From assembly GCF_020166515.1 (NCBI RefSeq), contig NZ_JAINZT010000008.1, forward strand, positions 62,001-126,000: a DNA stretch of 64,000 bases, given 5' to 3'. Positions 18,013-27,566 of this stretch are shown here, piece by piece (within the stretch, counting starts at the first letter, position 1; each line of letters starts with the position of its first letter). Position numbers and translations under genes: made by a program. A model generated the notes under the pieces. That model had not been told where the DNA came from, ran no database searches, and saw only the letters and a list, made by a program, of their open reading frames with translations. This stretch comes from Robertkochia flava (GTDB taxonomy: Bacteria; Bacteroidota; Bacteroidia; Flavobacteriales; Flavobacteriaceae).

Positions 18013-21000
18013 TTAAAAGTTAAGGTTAATACCCAGCAGATAGGTTCTTGGAACGGGGTAGAACCCTTGGTCGATACCGCCACCGATGGGTGCTCCGTTT
18101 GAGGCGCCCGGATCGTAACCGCGGTATTTGGTAAAGGTGTACAGGTTGTTCACCGATGCGTAGAAGCGCAAGCGGCTGATTCCTACCTGTTCCAGGGTCT
18201 CAGCAGGGATGCTGTAGCCCAACTGTACGTTCTGTATCCTTGCGAACGACCCGTCTTCTACGTAATAATCAGAGAAGAGGATGTTCGATGTGGCGCCGGT
18301 GGTTACCCTTGGGTCGCTGTTGCTGGTTCCCGGACCGGTCCAACGGTCGAGTACGTAGTTCATCTTGTTTACAAGTTTTTGATTTCGTTCGTAGTTCCTG
18401 ACGATCTCATTGCCCAGAGAGGCAAAGGTGTAGGCGCTGAAATCAAAACGCTTGAAGTTAAAGCTCATATTGAATCCCATGGTGGCATCCGGAATCGGAT
18501 TACCGATCATGGTCCGGTCATTCACGTCGATCACCCCATCGTTATTCTGATCTATAAATCGCAGGTCGCCGGGAGCTGCATTGGCCTGTGTGGCATGGGC
18601 ATCGACTTCAGCCTGGCTCTGGAAAATACCATCGGTCTCCAATCCGTAGAAAAATCCAAGCGGCATTCCGTCTTCCATACGGGAAGGCGGGTCCTGGCCA
18701 ATCCCGAATTGCCCTCCGGGTATAAATCCAACCCCGTTATTTACAGAAAGCACTTCGTTTCTAAGGAAGGTGGCATTATAGCTGATATTGTAGCTGAAGT
18801 CGTCACTCGGATTTTCCTGCCAGCTTAGCACGAATTCAAAACCTTCGTTCTCTACCGTACCGGCATTCACCGTAGGAGATCCTGATCCGGGGGCACCGGC
18901 TCCCAGAATTCCCGAAACAGGAGGGTCTACCAGAAGGTTTTCGGTACGTTTTTTAAAGTAATCGGCAGTCAGGGTGAGTCGACTGTCCAGCATTCTTGTG
19001 TCCAAACCAATGTCAAGGGTCTTTTGCTCTTCCCATTGAATGGAAGGGTTGGATAAGGCTCCGATAGCTTCCCCGATTACGAGGTTGCCGTCAAAAACAT
19101 ATTCTCCTTCTCCTTCCAGGGTAGATCGGAATCTGTTGGCAGGGATCCTGTCGTTACCGATAATACCGTAACTCGCTCTTAGCTTAAGGAAATTCATGAA
19201 GCTTTCGTCGTTGAAAAAGCCCTCTTCGCTGATCACCCATCCCAGAGATCCGGAAGGGAAGTAGCCAAACCGGTTTTCCGGTCCGAAAGCGCTGGATCCG
19301 TCACGCCTTACGATAGCGGATAGCAGGTATTTGTTCTGGTAATTGTATTGCACTCTTCCAAAATAGGAGAGTAGCCTGGAGTCAAATCGGTCTCCTCCGC
19401 CACGGAAGAAATCTTCTACGTCTGTTGCATTGTCAATGCTGGCATTAGCAAAGGAATTTCCGGGAATATCAAAACCGATAAATCCGTTGAATTTTCCCTG
19501 TGTCCTAAAAACCGACATACCAAGGGTGGCTTTCAGGTTGTGGGAATCTCCAAAATCCTTGTCGTAACTAATGAAGTTGTCCCAGGTATAATCTTTAAAA
19601 ATATTAAAGGTCTCCGTAACTGCATTACGGGTGATGGTAAATACTTTTTCGCCGCCATAATCAACAATGGGCTGGAAACCGATCCCATCGACCTCCGAGT
19701 AATTGAACTGCAGGCTGGATTCTGCAGCAAACCCCTTTAGGAATTCATAGCGCGCTCCTATCTTACCGCTTATTCTGAACACATCGGTTTTGTTGAAAGT
19801 ATTCTCGATCTGGGCTACAGGGTTGATAACTTCTGCTCCCAAACCAGGAGAAAGGCTGAAGGTTCCGTCAGGATTTCGGATACTGAAGGTTGGCGCATTA
19901 TTCAGGGCGTTAAACAGCACAGAACCAATTGCATTTTCGGGCAGGGTTCTTCTGTTGGTACCTGTATATAGAGCGTTGGTTGTGATCTGCAGTTTTTCTA
20001 CAGGCTCAAAATTTAAATTAAGCCTGACTGTAGTTCGGTTAAAATTCGATTTGTCACCTCCAACAATACCGTCCTGGGTAAGATATCCCACTCCGGCAGA
20101 GTAACGAATCTTTTCGGATCCTCCCGAAAGACTCAGGTTATGATTGAAAATAGGAGCGTTTTCGAATACCGCATCCTGCCAGTCGGTTCCGGTTCCCAGG
20201 TTCCTTATGTTTGGATAGGGCAGTGCCTCTCCTCCTGCTGCGTGAGCCTCATTAACGATCACCGCGTATTCAGTGGCGTTGAGTACAGGGAGCTTTCTGC
20301 TGGTTTGCTGAAAACCTCCGTAAGCATCATACGTAAATTTCAGATCGGTGTTCTTCTTTCCGGATTTGGTGGTGATCAGGATCACCCCGTTTGCTGCTCT
20401 AACCCCGTAAATACCCGCCGTCGCATCTTTCAAAACGCTCATGGATTCAATATCGGATGGGTTGATCACCGAAAGGTCTTCGATAACGTTACCATCTACG
20501 AGAATCAGTGGCCGGTTGTCTCCATTGGTGGAAATACCACGGATCCGGATGTTGGAAGCGGCTCCCGGAGATCCCGAGGTGGTGGTTACATTTACCCCGG
20601 CTACCTGCCCCTGCAGGGCCTGTTCCACCCGTTGCGGATTCACGGCCTGGATCGACTCCGCATCGATCGACGCCACCGCACCGGTGATCTCTTTCTTGGT
20701 CTGTGTGCCGTATCCTACCACGACGACCTCATCTAAAGCCTGGGTGTCTGTTACCAGGTCAATGTTCAATACGGTGGCATCGCCTACCGTAACCTCGCGG
20801 GTTTGAAATCCGATGTAGGAAACTACCAGTGTAGCCCCTTTAGAAACATCGGTTAAAGTCCAGTTTCCATCAAAATCGGTACTGGTACCCCGGGTTGTGT
20901 TTTTAATGGTGATGTTGGCACCGGGGATGGGTATCCCCGTTTCTGCTTCTTTCACCGTACCGCTCAGATCGACTTCCTGAGCCATCAGGAACCCCGAAAA

Positions 21001-21036
21001 GAGGAAAATAGTGAAGAAAATTAGTCTAGCGTTCAT
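18013..21036 (-). CDS. susC: SusC/RagA family TonB-linked outer-membrane transporter
   Basis: 1007 aa. Imports oligosaccharides across the outer membrane using the Ton system. Signal peptide 1-19 (ends LMAQ), then a CarboxypepD_reg-like domain (about 22-97), the TonB-box region DEVVVVGYG, the plug domain (about 112-230, with IRIRGIST and ILVDG), and a 22-strand barrel ending in the aromatic C-terminus LLGINLNF. First gene of the five-gene minus-strand operon susC-susD-binding protein-GH16-GH16. The regulator gene lies directly upstream in the same direction, with a 247-bp gap holding repeat motifs. Confidence 0.96.
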   Translation of the reverse strand: MNARLIFFTIFLFSGFLMAQEVDLSGTVKEAETGIPIPGANITIKNTTRGTSTDFDGNWTLTDVSKGATLVVSYIGFQTREVTVGDATVLNIDLVTDTQALDEVVVVGYGTQTKKEITGAVASIDAESIQAVNPQRVEQALQGQVAGVNVTTTSGSPGAASNIRIRGISTNGDNRPLILVDGNVIEDLSVINPSDIESMSVLKDATAGIYGVRAANGVILITTKSGKKNTDLKFTYDAYGGFQQTSRKLPVLNATEYAVIVNEAHAAGGEALPYPNIRNLGTGTDWQDAVFENAPIFNHNLSLSGGSEKIRYSAGVGYLTQDGIVGGDKSNFNRTTVRLNLNFEPVEKLQITTNALYTGTNRRTLPENAIGSVLFNALNNAPTFSIRNPDGTFSLSPGLGAEVINPVAQIENTFNKTDVFRISGKIGARYEFLKGFAAESSLQFNYSEVDGIGFQPIVDYGGEKVFTITRNAVTETFNIFKDYTWDNFISYDKDFGDSHNLKATLGMSVFRTQGKFNGFIGFDIPGNSFANASIDNATDVEDFFRGGGDRFDSRLLSYFGRVQYNYQNKYLLSAIVRRDGSSAFGPENRFGYFPSGSLGWVISEEGFFNDESFMNFLKLRASYGIIGNDRIPANRFRSTLEGEGEYVFDGNLVIGEAIGALSNPSIQWEEQKTLDIGLDTRMLDSRLTLTADYFKKRTENLLVDPPVSGILGAGAPGSGSPTVNAGTVENEGFEFVLSWQENPSDDFSYNISYNATFLRNEVLSVNNGVGFIPGGQFGIGQDPPSRMEDGMPLGFFYGLETDGIFQSQAEVDAHATQANAAPGDLRFIDQNNDGVIDVNDRTMIGNPIPDATMGFNMSFNFKRFDFSAYTFASLGNEIVRNYERNQKLVNKMNYVLDRWTGPGTSNSDPRVTTGATSNILFSDYYVEDGSFARIQNVQLGYSIPAETLEQVGISRLRFYASVNNLYTFTKYRGYDPGASNGAPIGGGIDQGFYPVPRTYLLGINLNF

Positions 21037-21151
21037 AGAAATGATTTTGTAAGCTAAAACTAATCTGATTTATTAAGGAATTCTTAAAATAGACCTCAAC
21101 AAAATTCATACATCGTAAAAAAACAGGGTTGTATTACAGAAATTGTTAGCG

Positions 21152-21185
21152 AAAACCTTTTCAAAAGCCCGATTTTAAAGGTTTT
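21152..21185. promoter_or_regulatory. Inverted repeat in the susC upstream region
   Basis: AAAACCTTT (21152-21160) and AAAGGTTTT (21177-21185) are perfect 9-bp inverted arms with a 16-bp spacer. There is no T run next to them on the minus strand, so an operator or leader structure fits better than a terminator. It lies 116 bp upstream of susC. Confidence 0.4.
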
Positions 21186-21231
21186 AACGGGTAAGGGCAA
21201 TCTGTCAGAAAACGGGTTGATTTACAGGTAA

Positions 21232-21261
21232 AAAACGTTTTCGTATAGGTGATGTATAGGT
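21232..21261. promoter_or_regulatory. Candidate operator: palindrome plus 11-bp-period direct repeat upstream of susC
   Basis: AAAACGTTTT (21232-21241) is a perfect palindrome. Next to it GTATAGGT occurs twice (21243-21250 and 21254-21261), exactly 11 bp apart, one helical turn. The position between the regulator gene and susC makes it a plausible binding site for the LuxR-type HTH of the regulator. Inference only. Confidence 0.35.
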
Positions 21262-21283
21262 AGAAATGCCCTGCGTTGAGGTT

Positions 21284-24094
21284 CTAGACCGAAAGAATAT
21301 ACTCGACTAGACTCTTTTCGTGTTCCAGTTCCATCTTTTTACGCAATCGATATCGTTTGATCTCTACACTCCTTACCGAGATGTTTAATAAGGGGGCGAT
21401 CTCCTTAGACGACAGGTTTAATCGCAAATAGGCGCATAAACGAAGATCGTTTGGTGTCAGGTTAGGGTGCAGGTCTTTGATCTTTTTCAGGAAATCCTTG
21501 TCGGCATTATTGAAGGCCTCCTTAAATAAGTTCCAGTTATCATCCTCGTTAATGTCCTTATTGATGTCTGCAATAATGGATTTGATCTGCTTTTCGCCTT
21601 TTCCGTTCAGTTGTTTTAAGTTATCACGTATCTCAATAAGGAACTCATTCTTCTTTATAATGCTCATGGTAGAAGCGGCAAGTTCCCGGTTCTTGCTCTC
21701 CACATCCTGCTGCAGCTTTTCGTTGCGCAGTTTCACGAGCTCCTGCTCGTTCTCCAGCTGCTGCAAACGGTGTTTTTCCTCAGTAGTCCTCAAAAGCTTC
21801 TTCTGTTGTTTCCTGTAATACCGCTTGTATTGGTAGTTGATCAGGAATGCAAGAGATACCAGAAGGATGAAATAGATGGCTAAAGCCGGGTTGGAAAAAT
21901 ACCATGGAGGCAGAATGCGGAAGGTATATGTAGCCTCGTTGGAGGTGACCCGGTTCCCAATGCGGCCTCTCACCTTAAATGTATATTTCCCGAATGGAAG
22001 GTTTTCAAATCTCACTGTCGGAGATTCAGACCAGGAACTCCAGGTGTCATTTTGCCCCGAGAGTTGATATTGATACTGGGTTTTGATGTATTTGCTGTAT
22101 TCCGGTACGGTATACCTGAAGTGTATGTTGTTATTTTTGTATTGTAATTCTGCATTCTCCGATAAGGTCAACAGGGAATCCTGTTGCATGGAATATTGGT
22201 AAGATACCTGTTGAAGGGATATTTTATGGATCTCAGGGTCAACGCGATTGACGTCAAAGGCCAGGTATCCGTCTTTAGATCCCACCAGGTAGGTACCGTT
22301 TCCGGTGCACAAGACATGTTCATACCCTGCAATGGTTCTTATCTCGTTGTAAGGAATGGGTACTTTGGTGACCCTTGGAGTGTTGCTGAGTTCACTTTGG
22401 TTCACCTGCAGCAGATTATCCCTGGTAAACAACCAGAGATTTTCTTTGCGATCATTGATCATTTTTCCGGAAACGAACTGTTCTCCGCTGGCCACCTTAC
22501 TTAATAAACTGTCTTTTCTGAATAGATCCTCGCCTTCCTCGTTAAGGCTATAGACCCCTTCTTTATTGGCATAATAGATCATATTCCCAAATCTGGTGAG
22601 GCCTGAGTTTTTCCCTTTTTCCGGATGTTCGAGCCTTTTATATTCTATGATCTCAGACAGGTTCGGGTCGGTTTTAAGCTCGAAAATGCCCTTGTACTCA
22701 TGACTCATATAGATCCGGAAGTCTTTGGTGATCTCAAAATGCTTGGACGAATAATCGAAGCCCTGGATGTGATTCCTGAATTTCCAGGTGCCGTTGGTTT
22801 TTATCAGCACGTTGAAACCATTGTAATTTCCCTGTAGTAAGAGGTCATCTCTACCCGGAACCGGTCGGAAATCCCATGTGCCGGGAACATCTGAGATAAG
22901 GCTTGCTTTTCCGTTTTCAATGATAAAGGTGCCCGAATCGTGTCCGCAGAAAAGCACGTTATCGTATGGGAAGAGCGACCATACCTGCGATTTGGTGCCC
23001 TCTACAAGTTTGAAGGACTGATCTTCTTTATTTTTATAAAATAATCCCTGATTTGTGCCAAGGTATAAGGCATTTCCCTGTTTGGCGGAGGTGTATACGG
23101 TGCCTATCTTTCCGTTCTGTTCAAGATACCGCTTAAAAGGTGCCTCCATGTTTAAGCTGTTCACACCATTGTCGAGACCTAACCAGAGGTTGTGGTCCCG
23201 GTCTTCAAACAGGGAAAGAATCGTATTGTTGCTCAGTCCAGACGATTGATCAATATGATACTGGAATTTAAGGTTGGGATCGGTGATAAAGAGTCCCTGA
23301 GATATGGTGCCAATGGCGATATTGCCGTTACTTAGGGCAAGGGCATTATAGATCCCGGTGTTTTCCAGAGAAAAGTCAGGTGTCAGTGCGTTTGTGATGC
23401 CTGTGTCAGGGTTAAATTGGAAGAATTCGCCTTGCTGTGTAATCAGTAAAAACCCTTCTTTGTACGCGAACATCTTCGCAATCCTGGCATTTGCGATCTG
23501 GGGATCTCCGATGACTTTTTCCGGTTTTCCCTTTGCGATCCGGAATAATCCCGAACCTGCAGAATGAAAGAAAATGGTGTTGTTCAGGTGGAACATCCGG
23601 GTGATGCCTGAGGGAGCCTTAATGGGATTTAAAGCTCCGGTATTCTCATTGAGGACCAGGATCCTGTTAAGTGACTGGAAAAGGATAAATGGTTTTTGGT
23701 AAGTAATGTTCCAGAATTGTTCGTCTTCGATGAGGTCAGTCGGATTTCTTCCTGATAAAGAAGTGTAATGAAGCCTTCCTGTATCGGTCTTTTCCCAGTA
23801 TCCGAATTCCATATAACACCCTGTGTATATGCGATTATCGATTACCTTAACCGACCTTAGAATGGTGTTGTTAGGTGAGGGGTAGGTAGTCCATTCGGCT
23901 CCGTTAAAGACTAAAAGACCGTCATTATTGGCAAAATACATCCAGCCTTCGCGATCCTGATCGATCATCCAGTTCTGGTTCCCGGCACGGTAGTCTATGG
24001 GGTTAAAGGTATTTATAGGCGGGAGCTCCTGGGCAAGGATCACCGGAGATATGAAAATGATGAGTAACCAGATTAGGGAAAACAACTTCTTCAT
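21284..24094 (-). CDS. Transmembrane one-component regulator: Reg_prop/Y_Y_Y sensor with LuxR-type HTH
   Basis: 936 aa. Likely senses glucan fragments in the periplasm and activates the susC operon. A signal or anchor is at 1-21. A two-component-regulator-type beta-propeller spans about 30-620, with repeats such as ILSLFEDRDHNLWLGLDNGV. The Y_Y_Y immunoglobulin-like domain is about 630-735 and ends in KYTFKVRGR. One membrane helix lies at about 736-757, followed by a long coiled coil (about 765-865) and a C-terminal HTH (about 870-925, with SSKEIAPLLNISVRSVEIKR). There is no histidine kinase or receiver domain, so this is the SusR-like design. It lies immediately upstream of susC. Confidence 0.9.
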   Translation of the reverse strand: MKKLFSLIWLLIIFISPVILAQELPPINTFNPIDYRAGNQNWMIDQDREGWMYFANNDGLLVFNGAEWTTYPSPNNTILRSVKVIDNRIYTGCYMEFGYWEKTDTGRLHYTSLSGRNPTDLIEDEQFWNITYQKPFILFQSLNRILVLNENTGALNPIKAPSGITRMFHLNNTIFFHSAGSGLFRIAKGKPEKVIGDPQIANARIAKMFAYKEGFLLITQQGEFFQFNPDTGITNALTPDFSLENTGIYNALALSNGNIAIGTISQGLFITDPNLKFQYHIDQSSGLSNNTILSLFEDRDHNLWLGLDNGVNSLNMEAPFKRYLEQNGKIGTVYTSAKQGNALYLGTNQGLFYKNKEDQSFKLVEGTKSQVWSLFPYDNVLFCGHDSGTFIIENGKASLISDVPGTWDFRPVPGRDDLLLQGNYNGFNVLIKTNGTWKFRNHIQGFDYSSKHFEITKDFRIYMSHEYKGIFELKTDPNLSEIIEYKRLEHPEKGKNSGLTRFGNMIYYANKEGVYSLNEEGEDLFRKDSLLSKVASGEQFVSGKMINDRKENLWLFTRDNLLQVNQSELSNTPRVTKVPIPYNEIRTIAGYEHVLCTGNGTYLVGSKDGYLAFDVNRVDPEIHKISLQQVSYQYSMQQDSLLTLSENAELQYKNNNIHFRYTVPEYSKYIKTQYQYQLSGQNDTWSSWSESPTVRFENLPFGKYTFKVRGRIGNRVTSNEATYTFRILPPWYFSNPALAIYFILLVSLAFLINYQYKRYYRKQQKKLLRTTEEKHRLQQLENEQELVKLRNEKLQQDVESKNRELAASTMSIIKKNEFLIEIRDNLKQLNGKGEKQIKSIIADINKDINEDDNWNLFKEAFNNADKDFLKKIKDLHPNLTPNDLRLCAYLRLNLSSKEIAPLLNISVRSVEIKRYRLRKKMELEHEKSLVEYILSV

Positions 24095-24189
24095 AGGGCA
24101 GGAGATGGGTACAGGCTTTATTCCGGCTAAATATATGTATAAAATATAGCATTTCTTCCTGCCGGCCTTCTGTCTGGAACTAACGATCT

Positions 24190-25353
24190 TTACCCTACCC
24201 CTTTAATGAAGTCAAAGCTCAGGCCAATGATGATAACATTAGCACTTTTAACAGGGGGAAGGAATCGGGAGTCGTCCAGACGTCCCTGGATGTAAATGGA
24301 AAACAGTTCCCCGAAGTAATAATTCATGCCCGCATAAAATTGAAGTAACCGGTAATCCCCGTTAAAATAGGTGTTGTTTTTGGTTTCCCATTGGGCATTA
24401 AATCCTGCTTCCACCTTGATTCTCGGGTTAAGGGTATACCGGTTAAGAAATTCGGTACCCACAACCGGAAATGAGATGATGGTAGTCTCATCAACGATCC
24501 GGTATTCATCCTCTATATAGGCTATGGTAAGTCCGGAATAGAGTTTTTTATCTACATACTGGTAGCCGACGATAAGATTGTCTGACTTCGTATTTACATT
24601 TTGAAGCAGATCCTGGAACTCCGGGGGGATAGAGGCCCGGTTCCAGGCCACTCCTGTACTCAGTCGGGGGTTAAAGCGATACGTCAGGGAGGCACCGTAA
24701 TTGGTATGTGAACCGAATAGCTGGGTTTGAAGCCCGAAATGCAGTTTACCAATATGATTTCTGTAAACGACGGCCACATCCGCCCGTCCGGTACCTTTCC
24801 AGCCCCCATCGGTGCTCCCGGCATAAACATCTACCCCGCTGCTTCCAAAAACGGTGAAACCGTCGGTGTATCCACCGATATCATAATACACCCCCCATTG
24901 TTTTCCAAGGGCGATCGACCCTAAGGTCTCATGTGCTATTCCCAGATAGCCCAACCTTGAAGAGAAGGGATCAGGCTCCTGCAGGGGGTCACGAACAAAA
25001 TCGGAAGGGGTGTTGGCATTGTTGTTAAACCTGGTCTCCTTTGAAAGATTCAACCCGTATTCCAGCCGGGCAAAAACCCGGGTGTTATTGCCGACATTTC
25101 TGAAGAGGGAAGTGCCAAAGCGGGGTACGTTCTCTCCTAATTCAAAGATGTCTGAGTAATAGGAAACATGGGCCTGAAGATGGATGTTGAAGGCCAGGGA
25201 ATCCAGTATTCGCGTTCTTTTTGCTAAAGAGTCCAGTTGTTTGCCCTGTTCGCTGATAGAATCCATAACCTGGTCCTGCTGGGCATAAATGCGGGTGATC
25301 CCGGAAAACAGCATTGTTAAAATCAGAAGCCGCAAGAGCGATGATCTGTACAT
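24190..25353 (-). CDS. Outer-membrane porin (Gram-negative porin-like)
   Basis: 387 aa with a signal peptide ending IYAQ (about residue 25), then a short coiled-coil-like segment (QGKQLDSLAKRTRILDSLA) and a beta-barrel. The signature LGKQWGVYYD followed by VFGSSGVDVYAG and GTGRADVAVVYRN is shared with the second porin at 33365-34510, so they are paralogues. It resembles general or anion porins of the OprP/DcaP type; the solute is unknown. It ends 95 nt upstream of the glucan regulator start and may be unrelated to the glucan locus. Confidence 0.75.
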   Translation of the reverse strand: MYRSSLLRLLILTMLFSGITRIYAQQDQVMDSISEQGKQLDSLAKRTRILDSLAFNIHLQAHVSYYSDIFELGENVPRFGTSLFRNVGNNTRVFARLEYGLNLSKETRFNNNANTPSDFVRDPLQEPDPFSSRLGYLGIAHETLGSIALGKQWGVYYDIGGYTDGFTVFGSSGVDVYAGSTDGGWKGTGRADVAVVYRNHIGKLHFGLQTQLFGSHTNYGASLTYRFNPRLSTGVAWNRASIPPEFQDLLQNVNTKSDNLIVGYQYVDKKLYSGLTIAYIEDEYRIVDETTIISFPVVGTEFLNRYTLNPRIKVEAGFNAQWETKNNTYFNGDYRLLQFYAGMNYYFGELFSIYIQGRLDDSRFLPPVKSANVIIIGLSFDFIKGVG

Positions 25354-25543
25354 AGAATGTTGGTTTTTTAGTTTGCTCGCTTTTGTGAGGTTAATTCCGG
25401 GGCTTGTCGTAAGTAATTGAAATTCAATACCGTATACTAATTTATTGAAAACAAATAAGTAATTTTATAAAACAGGTAAACTATTTTCCCAAGACCACTA
25501 CTTTCTCCTTATTCTCTGGTGTATTTTATAAACGTTTGATGTT

Positions 25544-26998
25544 ATGCCAAATAAATCCAGGTTACTACTTTGTAACATGCTTCTCTTGTTCGTCTTACCT
25601 CTTTCTGCCCAGGATACCCATTACTGGTCCCAGCAGTTTGGAACCCGCTCTGCCTTGATGTCGGGTGCAGTTCTGGGAGGAGCCGATGATAATACCATGA
25701 TCTATTACAATCCCGGAGCCATGGGATTCATGGAAAATACTTCAGTTTCTGTGAACGCCAACGCCTATCGCATCCAGGCCATTACCATCAAAAATGCTCT
25801 TGGAGACAAGGCGGATTTCCAAAGTGACCAGTTAGGGTCTGTACCTTTGCTGGCAGGGGGTATGGTCAAGCTGAAGAATGAAAGAATGAAGATCGGATAT
25901 GGGTTCATGGCCCCTGTCGATTTTGATTTTAAGGGCATAGCCAGGCTTGACGGGGATTTTGACGTTATCGATAACTCCGAAAGTCCCGGAGCCGAAGAGT
26001 TGGTGGCGGAGTCCGGGATTTCTACCAAGGTCCGGGAACTACTGATCGCATTGGGGGGAGGTTATCGCATAAGTGACCATTGGTCTGTGGGGGTTACCAA
26101 TATGTTCAATGTCAGGTCGCAGACCTATAACCGGAGCTTGTCTGCCTATGTCTTCCCGACAAATGGTTTTACCGAAATGATCGGCGGAAACCGGATTGAG
26201 AATGTCGATTTTTTTAATGTGCGTTATTATGCCAAGCTGGGATTGGCTTATCGAAATGGTCCATGGAGTGGGGGATTAACCCTGACCACGCCTTCTCTGA
26301 ATTTTTTCGGAAAGGGCACCTCTGCCACCAATATAAGTGTGCGCGACCTGCGACTTAGCGGGAGCGAGGAGCGGGTATCAGGAGTTGGAACCGATCGACA
26401 GTCTAAGCTAAAAACAAAATTCAAGTCGCCACTCTCGATAGCCCTGGGGGTAAATTACAGAGGCGGACGCAATGGATTTGGAATGGCTATGGAATATTTT
26501 GGGGCCGTATCTCCCTATACCATCATGGAACCGGCTCCCGGCGCTTTTGTCCGCCCAGCCTCCCTGGCTCCGAACCTGGGAAGTGATGTGTTTCTCAATA
26601 CCCCATCCAGCGCGAAGCCTGTGTTCAATATTGCCCTGGCCTATGAGTATTTCATTAACGAACAATGGACCTATTATCTCAGTGGCCGTAATGATATGTC
26701 TTATTTTGATAAGGATGTTAATGACCGGGGTGGTATAAAAACCACTATCAGCAGCTGGGATATTTATCACGTGACTACGGGGGTTACCCTGAAAAATGAA
26801 AGAACCAGTATGAGTATGGGGCTCCTGTTGAGTAGCGGGAAAGACGATAGTTATGAGCAACGGGGTAATTTTGGGAACCCGGGAGAAAATAACCTGTTAA
26901 CAGGAACTATCACCATTACCGAGGCGAATTATTTCTCTGCAGGAATTCTTCTCGGGTTCACGTATTATTTTGATCGGGTGGTCTTCGGAGAGAATTGA
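25544..26998 (+). CDS. FadL/OmpP1-like outer-membrane transport protein
   Basis: 484 aa. Signal peptide ends LSAQ (about residue 23). The N-terminal hatch segment GGADDNTMIYYNPGAMGF is typical of the FadL/TodX family, which import hydrophobic compounds such as long-chain fatty acids. The rest alternates as expected for a barrel (for example LGGGYRISDHWSVGV) and ends with GFTYYFDRVVFGEN. Single gene, divergent from the porin. The substrate is not evident. No clear promoter was seen in the 190-bp gap. Confidence 0.8.
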   Translation: MPNKSRLLLCNMLLLFVLPLSAQDTHYWSQQFGTRSALMSGAVLGGADDNTMIYYNPGAMGFMENTSVSVNANAYRIQAITIKNALGDKADFQSDQLGSVPLLAGGMVKLKNERMKIGYGFMAPVDFDFKGIARLDGDFDVIDNSESPGAEELVAESGISTKVRELLIALGGGYRISDHWSVGVTNMFNVRSQTYNRSLSAYVFPTNGFTEMIGGNRIENVDFFNVRYYAKLGLAYRNGPWSGGLTLTTPSLNFFGKGTSATNISVRDLRLSGSEERVSGVGTDRQSKLKTKFKSPLSIALGVNYRGGRNGFGMAMEYFGAVSPYTIMEPAPGAFVRPASLAPNLGSDVFLNTPSSAKPVFNIALAYEYFINEQWTYYLSGRNDMSYFDKDVNDRGGIKTTISSWDIYHVTTGVTLKNERTSMSMGLLLSSGKDDSYEQRGNFGNPGENNLLTGTITITEANYFSAGILLGFTYYFDRVVFGEN

Positions 26999-27077
26999 TG
27001 GAAGTAATTCTAATATACTTCCCCCTGTTAAGTTTAGGTAAACTTCCGTTTTTATGAGTGTCCGGTAATCAGCTTTT

Positions 27078-27093
27078 ATTGTAATATTGCAAT
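27078..27093. promoter_or_regulatory. Candidate ArsR operator
   Basis: ATTGTAATATTGCAAT is a 16-bp palindrome with one mismatched pair, 112 bp upstream of the arsR start codon. AT-rich imperfect palindromes of this size are typical ArsR-family operators. Autoregulation is inferred. Confidence 0.5.
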
Positions 27094-27204
27094 CATTAGA
27101 TTTTTAAGTATCGTGTTAAATACGGATGGTAATTAGTGCCGTAAACAGCCTTGCAGGAGCAGGGGTGTCATTCCCCTTCGCGGTATCTTAAAAAAATTTC
27201 ATTT

Positions 27205-27534
27205 ATGGGTTTAACAAAAACAGAGATCTTTACCGGCGATCAGAATAAACTCGCAAGGATGGCAAAGGCGCTTGCTCATCCTGCCCGAATCGCTATTCTG
27301 GAGCATCTTTTCCGGATCAATTCCTGTGTCTGTGGCGACCTTGTGCAGGAGATCGGGTTGGCGCAACCCACCATATCTCAACACCTCAAGGAGCTTAAGC
27401 AGCTGGGGATCATCAAGGGAACCATAGAAGGCACCAGTGTTTGTTACTGTATTGATGCTGATCGATGGCAGGAAATGAGCTCATTTTTAGAACAATTCCT
27501 GAAGCGGGGAGTAAAAACCAAGGACTGCTGTTAA
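27205..27534 (+). CDS. arsR: ArsR-family metalloregulator (arsenic)
   Basis: 109 aa. Represses the arsenic operon and lets go on binding As(III). Start chosen at the ATG at 27205: the open frame extends to 27151, but the extra 18 residues do not match the family. The winged helix contains SCVCGDLVQEIG, whose Cys41 and Cys43 match the CVC metalloid site, followed by the recognition helix QPTISQHLKEL. Additional cysteines occur at 80, 82, 108 and 109. First gene of arsR-arsC-acr3, with an operator-like palindrome upstream. Confidence 0.92.
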   Translation: MGLTKTEIFTGDQNKLARMAKALAHPARIAILEHLFRINSCVCGDLVQEIGLAQPTISQHLKELKQLGIIKGTIEGTSVCYCIDADRWQEMSSFLEQFLKRGVKTKDCC

Positions 27535-27566
27535 TAACATTCTTTTAAAGACTTTATACACTACTT

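Noticed and set aside
20140-20736. Plus-strand ORF of 198 codons opposite susC
   Set aside because: Antisense shadow of SusC with no domain and no RBS or promoter.
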